From assembly GCA_034440115.1 (NCBI GenBank), contig JAWXBM010000064.1, positions 1-47,229 on the forward strand: 47,229 nucleotides of DNA, given 5' to 3'. This DNA comes from JAWXBM01 sp034440115. Lineage in GTDB: Bacteria; Pseudomonadota; Gammaproteobacteria; Xanthomonadales; SZUA-36. The translations under genes were made by a program, and so were the position numbers. Shown piece after piece: positions 16,411 to 22,107 of the stretch. The first letter of the stretch is position 1. Each line of letters starts with the position of its first letter. The notes under the pieces were generated by a model. It searched no databases, was not told the origin of the DNA, and saw nothing but the letters and a program-made list of their open reading frames with translations.

Positions 16411-16821
16411 TTAATAATTCCGCACTTGGGATCCCCAGTGCTCATTAGCGGGAAATGAGTTTTTTTGATTGCTGGTGTTGACTGCACCCACTTTAGTTGC
16501 AGGTCTCGATTTTCCTTCAATGGCATAAAGCCACGGCTTAATCTGGGACTCCTTAGGGCTCAAATTAATCGTTACTTCAGCATCTAACGCATACGCTAAG
16601 CGTCCGATGGTCTCAAGAGTAAGATTCGCATCGCCGCGAAGAATTTTGGTGATGTATGGGCGACTAACATCCATGCGCTCAGCCAGATCTTTTTTCTTGA
16701 GCATACGAAAATCTACGAAACGCTCAACAGATACAGCAAATTGATTTTTTACTCGCTCGATCCAATAGTTTTTTTGCTTTTTGCTGTCTAGATATTTCTT
16801 GAATACTGATTCGTCAGTCAT
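16411..16821 (-). CDS. XRE-family antitoxin of the TAC operon (HigA-like)
   Basis: The 136-aa protein has an XRE helix-turn-helix at about 42-85 (KKKDLAERMDVSRPYITKIL, then RLAYALDAEVTINL). A C-terminal extension of about 45 residues, unusual for simple HigA, carries aromatic residues W97, W129 and Y136. In known TAC systems such a tail is the chaperone-addiction (ChAD) segment bound by SecB; assigning it here is inference. The start has an excellent site, AAAGGAGCAATCTC before the ATG. The gap to the toxin stop is 24 nt. It should neutralise the toxin and repress the operon, probably at the palindrome at 17266-17281. Confidence 0.85.
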   Translation of the reverse strand: MTDESVFKKYLDSKKQKNYWIERVKNQFAVSVERFVDFRMLKKKDLAERMDVSRPYITKILRGDANLTLETIGRLAYALDAEVTINLSPKESQIKPWLYAIEGKSRPATKVGAVNTSNQKNSFPANEHWGSQVRNY

Positions 16822-16845
16822 GAGATTGCTCCTTTAATACTTCCT

Positions 16846-17262
16846 TCAAAGTTTTCGCCTTAGGTTTCCTGCCTCTTTCTCGACGAGATAAACTTTGCGC
16901 ATTTCAATAGCTCTTAGCACATCAGTTTTGTTAGCCTTTTTCCCTGATTTAATATTTCCATGAGTGAGCAAAACCAGGCTTTTCTCATCGGGATCTCGAA
17001 AGCAGAAAATCCTGTGATTACCTTTCCGAAATTGCCAAATGTCGTGGTCACTATTTGCCCCATGAAACATATTTTTGGTGACACCATGCCTACCCTGAAG
17101 CGCATAGCGTTCAAAAATTGAGGCGAGTGATTCCATTAGGGAACTGCTACCAGCCTTTGCGGTATCCATATAATTCAATACTTCACATTCAGTTTTGCCT
17201 GATACATTGATTCCAAGCACAGCAATGCTGTATTGCTTTTTTTCTATTGTTATTACATCCAC
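16846..17262 (-). CDS. RelE/HigB-like (Gp49 family) toxin of the TAC operon
   Basis: The 138-aa frame starts with GTG at 17262. The C-terminal half has the RelE/HigB signature: DIWQFRKGNHRIFCFRDPDE, KSLVLLTHGNIKSGKKANKT, and a final helix with AIEMRKVYL. HigB toxins cut mRNA at the ribosome. Basic residues suited to RNA cleavage are plentiful (K, R, H). No Shine-Dalgarno is visible at the GTG, and the operator palindrome sits 3 nt before it, so transcription may begin very near the start codon. The toxin-first gene order matches HigB-HigA-SecB systems. The whole operon is more AT-rich than its neighbours, a sign of transfer. Confidence 0.8.
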   Translation of the reverse strand: MDVITIEKKQYSIAVLGINVSGKTECEVLNYMDTAKAGSSSLMESLASIFERYALQGRHGVTKNMFHGANSDHDIWQFRKGNHRIFCFRDPDEKSLVLLTHGNIKSGKKANKTDVLRAIEMRKVYLVEKEAGNLRRKL

Positions 17263-17265
17263 AAG

Positions 17266-17281
17266 TTAACCTATAGGTTAA
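17266..17281. promoter_or_regulatory. Perfect 16-bp palindrome, likely TAC operator
   Basis: TTAACCTATAGGTTAA is a perfect palindrome immediately before the toxin start. Its position and symmetry fit an operator for the XRE antitoxin dimer. The core CCTATAGG resembles the CCTATA-containing half-sites I recall for HigA1-type repressors. It probably overlaps the promoter -10 region. Confidence 0.6.
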
Positions 17282-17366
17282 TCATAATCGAAACATATGG
17301 ACTTTGTTGGGAAAGTTCAAATCTTGAGTGATTGGTGTACGTAGCCAGTGTCCCCTGACGCATCAA

Positions 17367-17395
17367 GTTATGGGGTCAGCGTAAAGGGACAGAGT
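17367..17395. repeat. GGGGTCAG terminal repeat
   Basis: GTTATGGGGTCAGCGTAAAG, continuing GGACAGAGT, is the same end type as at 1469 and 13524. It lies between the TAC operon and the orphan antitoxin. The matching opposite-facing end is at about 17976-17998, so the antitoxin remnant locus sits between the two. Confidence 0.75.
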
Positions 17396-17404
17396 CAGCC
17401 AAAC

Positions 17405-17698
17405 TCAAACCGCCGGTTTGACGCCGAATTGCAAGCCAAGTGCCTTGGCTACTTTAAGCACCGTAGCTAATTGAGGATTGCCTTCGGCGGATAATGCCTT
17501 GTACAAGCTTTCGCGGCCAAGCCCGGTTTCACGAGCCAGGGCTGCCATGCCCTTGGCCCGAGCGATGTCACCCAGCGCTTTAGCGACAAATGCCGCGTCT
17601 CCATCACTTTCGGCAATTGAAGCCTCAAGATAAGCGGCCATCTCTTCCGGCGTACGAAGATGCTCTGATACATCATAGTCATGAAGTTTTATAGCCAT
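17405..17698 (-). CDS. HigA-type addiction-module antitoxin (orphan)
   Basis: The ATG at 17698 is preceded by GGAGATTTGAAC; 97 aa. The sequence is typical of the 'putative addiction module antidote' family: KLHDYDVSEHLRTPEEMAAY at the N-terminus, then GDIARAKGMAALARETGLGR and ESLYKALSAEGNPQLATVLK as the helix-turn-helix, and a final KALGLQFGVKP. It normally pairs with a small RelE/HigB-type killer protein encoded just upstream. Here the upstream ORF (17701-17805) is only a 34-codon remnant, so the antitoxin appears orphaned. It may persist as an anti-addiction gene or a simple regulator. Confidence 0.88.
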   Translation of the reverse strand: MAIKLHDYDVSEHLRTPEEMAAYLEASIAESDGDAAFVAKALGDIARAKGMAALARETGLGRESLYKALSAEGNPQLATVLKVAKALGLQFGVKPAV

Positions 17699-17700
17699 GT

Positions 17701-17805
17701 TCAAATCTCCAAGCCAATGATTAACTCATATGTCAACCTGATGTCTTTCAGTTGCTCGAGCCACTTTGTGAATTGAGTAGTAACCTTTATCCACTTCGAG
17801 GCCAT
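17701..17805 (-). pseudogene. 5' remnant of the cognate RelE/HigB toxin
   Basis: The ATG at 17805 opens a 34-codon frame with IKVTTQFTKWLEQLKDIR, the standard opening of addiction-module killer proteins (F-x-KWLxxLKD). It then diverges and stops at 17701, directly before the antitoxin. About 60 residues of RelE core, with the catalytic basic residues, are missing. This is most simply an internal deletion. The ATG sits at the border of the 161-bp TIR repeat. Confidence 0.65.
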
Positions 17806-17811
17806 AGTGTA

Positions 17812-17998
17812 TCCTACACGATACGTTTTGGGAACTTGCAAGGTAAGTTCGAGTGCTTCGTGGCACCGTCATCGCCGCTAGCAAACAGCCTCTAGTTTGA
17901 ATCCGTATTCAACACCGAGCTACGGCAACAACCCCAAGCAAACGGAGGAAATCTCACCACCCTTGTGTAGGACTAGGCTGACCCTTTACCCTGATCCC
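17812..17998. repeat. 161-bp TIR unit (17812-17972) plus terminal repeat
   Basis: This is the second copy of the unit at 13568-13751, bounded by TCCTACACGA and TTGTGTAGGA (one mismatch to the perfect inverted repeat). It continues into CTGACCCTTTACCCTGATCCC, a diverged RAYT terminal motif, as does copy 1. The copy is about 23 bp shorter; the duplicated phrase around CTTCGTGGCACCGTCACCGC in copy 1 is collapsed here. Confidence 0.75.
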
Positions 17999-18039
17999 AT
18001 AACTTCTCAATCATCCTTCCCCGCCCAATCCAAGCTGCT

Positions 18040-18112
18040 AAAAAGAAATGCCTATGCTCATTTAACCAAAACCCAGCTCCCCGCAGAGTTTTTACTCTGA
18101 CCACAAATATTT
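18040..18112 (+). repeat. RAYT A-type 3'-tail repeat
   Basis: The plus-strand frame ends PAEFLL then a stop at 18098-18100, identical to the last residues and stop of RAYT A. The DNA reads CCCCGCAGAGTTTTTACTCT, then GACCACAAATATTT. It borders the HTH/nucleotidyltransferase pair on its left. Confidence 0.7.
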
Positions 18113-18193
18113 TTAGCAAACTACGATATTCACAATAAACACCACATACATATTCATATTGCGTTTTTTGTGGTTAGAGACTACCGTAAGTTG

Positions 18194-18724
18194 ATGAGAA
18201 CCCAAACATATAACACCATTGTCGCGGCGGAAACCAACGATCTGCTTACCACAGGGGAAGCAGCAAAAATTTTGAATTCCTCGCGCCAACATATTGTCGA
18301 TCTGTGCGAACGTGGAGATTTACCATTTACGACGATTGGCAGGCACCGCCGGATTCGCAGAGACAATGTTGAAGCACTGAAAACCCGAACTCAACGACTC
18401 ACCAGGGACCAGCGCCGGAGTTTATGGCTGGCTTATGCGATAGCCGGACGAATTGTATCGAACCCACAAGATGCCCTTCTGCTAGCACGTGATAACCTCA
18501 AACGATTGCGAATTTCAACACGTGGGCAGGCGCGTCGTTGGCTCGACGAGTGGGAGCGGTCGCTTAACGGCCCAGTGAGTGAACTGCTTAATCTTCTCGT
18601 ATCTCCATCCCCCAAAGCTCGCGAAATGCGGCAGAATTCGCCTTTCGCTGGACTCCTCAGCGATTCAGAGCGCATGAAATTGCTCGAAGCTTGGAAGCTC
18701 GGCAGTTCATTGGACAACCTGTGA
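18194..18724 (+). CDS. Excisionase/MerR-like HTH protein, likely antitoxin partner of the nucleotidyltransferase
   Basis: The ATG at 18194 gives 176 aa; an upstream GTG at 18170 would add 8 residues. Residues 18-60 form an excisionase-type winged HTH (LLTTGEAAKILNSSRQHIVD, then CERGDLPFTTIGRHRRIRR). The rest is helical and Arg-rich (DQRRSLWLAYAIAGRIVSNP, RGQARRWLDEWERSL) and unassigned. Its stop overlaps the next gene's GTG by 4 nt (GTGA), so the two are translationally coupled. HTH protein plus DUF6036-type nucleotidyltransferase is a recurring two-gene module thought to be toxin-antitoxin-like. Repeats flank the pair on both sides. Confidence 0.7.
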   Translation: MRTQTYNTIVAAETNDLLTTGEAAKILNSSRQHIVDLCERGDLPFTTIGRHRRIRRDNVEALKTRTQRLTRDQRRSLWLAYAIAGRIVSNPQDALLLARDNLKRLRISTRGQARRWLDEWERSLNGPVSELLNLLVSPSPKAREMRQNSPFAGLLSDSERMKLLEAWKLGSSLDNL

Positions 18725-19284
18725 ACCGAAAGCAACTCGCACATATTCTTCGTGCCGCAGCCACAATCGCCGAAGATCCGGAAATCGTTGTAATTGGCAG
18801 TCAGGCGATACTCGGAAGCTTCAGCGAAGAAGAGCTTCCAATCGAAGCAACTCGTTCTATTGAGGCTGATGTGGCTTTCCGAAGCGACCCGGATGAAATG
18901 AAAGCCGACAAAATTGAAGGTGCAATTGGTGAAAATTCCCGGTTCCACAACACATATTCATACTATGGACAGGGGGTAAGTATCGGCACCGCACAGCTTC
19001 CAAAGGGCTGGACCGAACGTGTTGTCATGTACGAATTCGAAGACTCAAAACCGAGCAAAGCTGTGTGCCTTGAGCCGCATGATCTCATCATCTCAAAGCT
19101 TGTAGCGAACCGAGAGAAAGATAGAGAATTCGCAACCGCTCTAATCCGATACGGTTTGGTAGACCCTGCAATCCTGTTTGAGCGAGTCGAGCTTCTCCAA
19201 CTACCCGGTGCAGTCATTAGGCGCGTTCGTGAAAGCATAATGCGTCGCGTGAAAGAAGCGGGTAACGTTGGGCCAGAAACTTAA
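18721..19284 (+). CDS. DUF6036-like nucleotidyltransferase (candidate toxin)
   Basis: The GTG at 18721 inside GTGA is the likely start (187 aa). The minimal nucleotidyltransferase core is visible: VVIGSQAILGSF (GS motif, residues 26-27) followed by ATRSIEADVAF with E48/D50 as the metal-binding pair, and later LEPHDLIISKLVANREKDRE, the lysine-containing helix typical of DUF6036 and AbiEii-like proteins. Such enzymes transfer nucleotides to tRNA or protein in several toxin-antitoxin systems. Coupled to the HTH gene. Toxin activity is inference from family and arrangement. Confidence 0.7.
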   Translation: MNRKQLAHILRAAATIAEDPEIVVIGSQAILGSFSEEELPIEATRSIEADVAFRSDPDEMKADKIEGAIGENSRFHNTYSYYGQGVSIGTAQLPKGWTERVVMYEFEDSKPSKAVCLEPHDLIISKLVANREKDREFATALIRYGLVDPAILFERVELLQLPGAVIRRVRESIMRRVKEAGNVGPET

Positions 19285-19305
19285 CTCAGGCCTTCGAAAA
19301 GTTTC

Positions 19306-19420
19306 GATCAGAGTAAAAACTGGAGGAAGAATGAGATCCATTCACTGGCCAGCGCCAGCATTATCTCAAGCAAAGACCAGAACCGGAATCCTAGCCAAAT
19401 GAAGAGCCCACTCTGACCCC
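19306..19420 (+). repeat. 115-bp RAYT-tail element with inverted ends
   Basis: The left end GATCAGAGTAAAAACTGG and right end CCACTCTGACCCC face each other. The interior GGCCAGCGCCAGCATTATCT, then CAAG, matches RAYT A coding DNA (GGCCAACGGCAGCATCACCT, then CAAG). It is a compact MITE-like derivative between the nucleotidyltransferase and the FitAB pair. Confidence 0.7.
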
Positions 19421-19449
19421 AGGAATGTTGACACCATCACCGATTGGTT

Positions 19450-19469
19450 CCAATATGGATTCATATTGG
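19450..19469. promoter_or_regulatory. Inverted repeat, likely FitAB operator
   Basis: CCAATATG-GATT-CATATTGG has perfect 8-bp arms and a 4-nt spacer, and ends 16 nt before the antitoxin ATG. Ribbon-helix-helix antitoxins such as FitA bind inverted repeats in their own promoter. Confidence 0.55.
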
Positions 19470-19485
19470 AGCCACTTTGAAGACC

Positions 19486-19824
19486 ATGCCAAATCTATCC
19501 ATTAAAAATGTCCCAGCGATGGTGGTCGCCAGCCTGCGCGAACGCGCTTCAGCGAATCATCGGTCGTTGCAGGGTGAACTCCTCGCGCTGGTAAGCCAGG
19601 CTGCGGCCAGCACGCAAGTTTCAGCCAGCACCCAAGCTGCAGCCAGCACGCAGGAATCAGTCAATAAATTGGCAACGGTCGCTGCTGAACCTTCCCAGGG
19701 AATCAGAAAAGGACACAAGTCCATAGAACAGATTGCTGCCGAGCACCGGCAACACAGCAAACGCCCTAGCAGCAAAGGCCAGAGGTCAACGGAGCTGGTT
19801 CGTCAGGATCGCGATGCCCGATAA
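19486..19824 (+). CDS. FitA/VapB-like ribbon-helix-helix antitoxin with ASTQ repeats
   Basis: The ATG at 19486 gives 112 aa. Residues 1-38 are a standard FitA domain (LSIKNVPAMVVASLRERASA, then NHRSLQGELLALV): a ribbon strand that binds DNA and two helices. Next come three 18-bp direct repeats (19606-19659) encoding SASTQx-type hexapeptides, which look like a recent slippage insertion into the linker. The basic C-terminus (GHKSIEQIAAEHRQHSKRPS) is the expected toxin-binding tail. Its stop overlaps the toxin start by 11 nt. A palindromic operator candidate lies upstream. Confidence 0.82.
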   Translation: MPNLSIKNVPAMVVASLRERASANHRSLQGELLALVSQAAASTQVSASTQAAASTQESVNKLATVAAEPSQGIRKGHKSIEQIAAEHRQHSKRPSSKGQRSTELVRQDRDAR

Positions 19825-20254
19825 AGGCAGCAACCCGCTTTTCATTTCGGAGCCGGCCGGACAGTACGTGCGCTATCCGCCACTGGTGGTTGATTGCAGC
19901 GTGCTGGCGACGGTGTTGTTCGATGAACCCGACAGAGAAGTCGCATTGCTGGCCATGGCCGGCAAAGAATTGTTTGTCCCAGACTTGCTGGACCATGAAA
20001 TGGTCAGTGTGGCACTGCAGAAATCCAAGTCAGGAATGCAAAAAGCTGCCAAGCAAGCCCTTAAGGATCTGTCCGATCTACGCTTAACCCGCTGCGTGGT
20101 TGATAGCGCGGCCCAATTTGAACTTGCCCAGCGCATGAAACTCACTGCCTACGATGCCGCATACCTCCAGCTCGCCATGGACCTTCGTGCGCCGCTGGCA
20201 ACGTTTGACCAAAGGCTGGGCAAGGCGGCGAAGGCGGTACTTTCAAAGGTTTGA
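19814..20254 (+). CDS. FitB/VapC-type PIN-domain toxin
   Basis: The ATG at 19814 overlaps the antitoxin stop (ATGCCCGATAA) and gives 146 aa. All four acidic PIN residues are present: D27 (LVVDCSVLA), E62 (LLDHEMVSVAL), D114 (LTAYDAAYLQLA) and D132 (LATFDQRLG). VapC toxins cut tRNA or rRNA with Mg2+. The 23 residues before the first strand are slightly longer than usual. With an intact antitoxin, active-site set and operator, this is the most complete classical TA pair in the cluster. Confidence 0.88.
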   Translation: MPDKGSNPLFISEPAGQYVRYPPLVVDCSVLATVLFDEPDREVALLAMAGKELFVPDLLDHEMVSVALQKSKSGMQKAAKQALKDLSDLRLTRCVVDSAAQFELAQRMKLTAYDAAYLQLAMDLRAPLATFDQRLGKAAKAVLSKV

Positions 20255-20274
20255 TGCCAATCCAGCACACCGGT

Positions 20275-20347
20275 TAGGGGAACAAGGGTGCCGGATCCGC
20301 AACTGAAGCCCTTCGCCCTTTTTTACTCTGTCCCTTTACTCTGACCC
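20275..20347 (+). repeat. RAYT-tail repeat, ACTCTGTCCCTTTACTCTGACCC type
   Basis: It holds GGATCCGCAACTGAAGCCC, matching the LRN-stop tail in 38431-38553 (ACTCCGCAACTGAGACCCC), and ends TTTACTCTGTCCCTTTACTC, then TGACCC. It separates the FitAB pair from the decayed DUF6880 gene. Confidence 0.7.
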
Positions 20348-20350
20348 TAA

Positions 20351-21384
20351 CTATCTCAACCCATCCAAAAGCTTGATGAAATTCCGCTTCGGCTTGAATC
20401 GGGCGCGCAACTCGGCCCGATAGTCATCAAATTGGCGCAACTGATGCTGCGCTTTCATCAGCCTGCCCAATTTGCGGATCAGGTTGATGGCTTCTGCATA
20501 GGCGGCATTATTGGTTTCCTCGACAATGATGGGAACCACGCGCCGATAGAGGCTGATCGCGTCGTTCGGTCGACTGGGCTCCAATTTTCCAGCCAGCGTG
20601 AGCAGCAAACTTCGGTGACAACTTCCTGTGCCGGCTGCCACCCAGGCCGCTTCGAGGTCTTTCTCCCACAGAGCGATTTCAACCCGTAGCGAATAGTTGG
20701 GCGCCAACGGCTGCGACTTCCAGTAGTGGGGCTTCGCAGCCTCAGAAATGATGGATTCGGCAACCTTAGTCAAAGCCCGCTCGCGCTGTGCAGGCCAAAT
20801 GGCAGCGTCGTCTCCAGGCGGAAGAGGCGTTAGGCCAATCCCGCCGGATCCGGAGGCGCCAGTGCACAGGGTTTGAAATGTAACTCACCCAGGCGATCAA
20901 CAATACTGCCGATCTCGCCATTCGAGTCGTCGACCTGCTCCATAGAGCTCTCGACCTGCTCGATGGCGTATTCAGCCAGTTCCACGAGCATGGCGGCCGA
21001 ATCGGCTTTGAGCAGTTCCGCCAGCGAATCCACCACCTGCTCGATACTCCTGGCGAAAGTGCCCACTTCGCGCCAATCGATAAATCCGTGAATGTGTGTC
21101 GCGTGCTTGATCGCCCGCCGGAAAGCCTTGAACGTATTGCCGTCGCCACCGAAGCGTTCAGCCTTGAGCAACAGCGACTGGTACAGCTGATCATCGCGTT
21201 GAGCGACTTCGAGCAGGAGTTCAATCAGGGTTTCCGGTGCTTGCCCGGACAGGTGGTCCTTGATTGTTCGCCATGGATCGCGCCGTCTGGCTTTCCCTGT
21301 TTTGGACTTGGGCCTATCTTGCGATTCCTGCTCTGCCAACCATGACAGGCCGACGGGGACGCCTTTGCGGGCTGAAAATCGGGG
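20351..21384 (-). pseudogene. Decayed SWIM zinc finger/DUF6880 gene
   Basis: Two frames together resemble a DUF6880 protein. The N-terminal piece (about 20830-21384) has VGLSWLAEQES, the end of a SWIM zinc finger, then DPWRTIKDHLSGQAPETLIE and VDDSNGEIGSIVDRLGELH, and stops at 20830. The C-terminal piece (20351-~20829) is in another frame: WPAQRERALTKVAESI, ALWEKDLEAAWVAAG, and the family's terminal KPKRNFIKLLDGLR. The CxCx-type SWIM start is missing where the repeat at 21381-21414 begins, and the central TPR-like part of about 150 residues is deleted. The gene is dead, or at best yields fragments. Confidence 0.75.
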
Positions 21385-21414
21385 TCAAGGAAAATTGGGG
21401 TCAGAGTGGGCCCC
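21381..21414. repeat. Diverged GGGGTCA terminal repeats
   Basis: GGGGTCAAGG and TTGGGGTCAGAGTGGGCCCC lie at the junction between the decayed DUF6880 gene and the isochorismatase gene. The last residues of the isochorismatase (HSDPNFP) and its stop are encoded by this repeat. Confidence 0.65.
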
Positions 21415-22107
21415 ATTACTTCGCAGGTAATCCATCGCGCGCTCGAGCGTCAGCACGTCGCCATACCGCTGCTCGATGTCCATCAGATTGGCCAAGTTGG
21501 CCGGCACCGAGCGGTCACCCACGGTCTCCCTGACGACACCCGGACGAAAGCCGTATTGCACCGCGTCGACTGCCGAGGCGCGCACGCAGCCGCTGGTGAC
21601 ACAGCCGGCGATCAGAAGGCTGTCAATGCCCATGACCTGCAGTTGCGCCGCCAGGCTGGTGCCAAAAAAAGCCGAACCGTATTTCTTGCTGACGATGATA
21701 TCCCGCGGGTCCGGCGCCAGCCGATGATCGACAGCGGTCCATCGGGAGCCCCGCAGAAGAATTCCGATGCCCGGTGTTTTGGCGTACAGCAGGTTGGTCG
21801 CCAGGTCCGCAGGATGGAGTTCGACGACCGTGAAAATCACCGGGACATCCAGCGACCGGGCGCACTCCAGCAGACTCGCAGTGGCAGCCACCGGTTCATC
21901 CCACGGCCCGCCCAGCGGTGATTCCGGATGGGTAAAGCCTTCGATGAAATCCACCACCAGCACGGCCGGCCGTCGTCCGAGGCCCAGTTCACGCGGCTCG
22001 CCGCAGGAATACCAGCGCCGCATCGCGGCCAGCATCTCTTCCGCGTTCAGCGGGCGCGCTGACGGCTCCGGGGCGGCAGGAGCTGCCAGGTTGGAACGAT
22101 CACTCAT
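21385..22107 (-). CDS. Isochorismatase-family hydrolase (N-carbamoylsarcosine amidase-like)
   Basis: The ATG at 22107 gives 240 aa and overlaps the amidohydrolase stop by 8 nt (ATGAGTGA). The catalytic triad of cysteine hydrolases is present: D53 (VLVVDFIEGF), K141/K142 (VSKKYGSAFFGT) and C174 (GCVTSGCVRAS, with the cis-peptide before it). GESPLGGPWDEP-type context and the DPRD loop fit the N-carbamoylsarcosine/ureidoacrylate amidase side of the family. It probably hydrolyses an amide or carbamoyl compound made or bound by the co-transcribed amidohydrolase. The C-terminal seven residues come from an inserted repeat; the native end was likely near DYLRSNG. Confidence 0.85.
   Translation of the reverse strand: MSDRSNLAAPAAPEPSARPLNAEEMLAAMRRWYSCGEPRELGLGRRPAVLVVDFIEGFTHPESPLGGPWDEPVAATASLLECARSLDVPVIFTVVELHPADLATNLLYAKTPGIGILLRGSRWTAVDHRLAPDPRDIIVSKKYGSAFFGTSLAAQLQVMGIDSLLIAGCVTSGCVRASAVDAVQYGFRPGVVRETVGDRSVPANLANLMDIEQRYGDVLTLERAMDYLRSNGAHSDPNFP

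Noticed and set aside
13524..21414. Chromosomal integron cassette array
   Set aside because: The modules lie in both orientations, no GTTRRRY/RYYYAAC-type attC pairs were found at the borders, and no integrase gene is visible. The borders are RAYT-related repeats.
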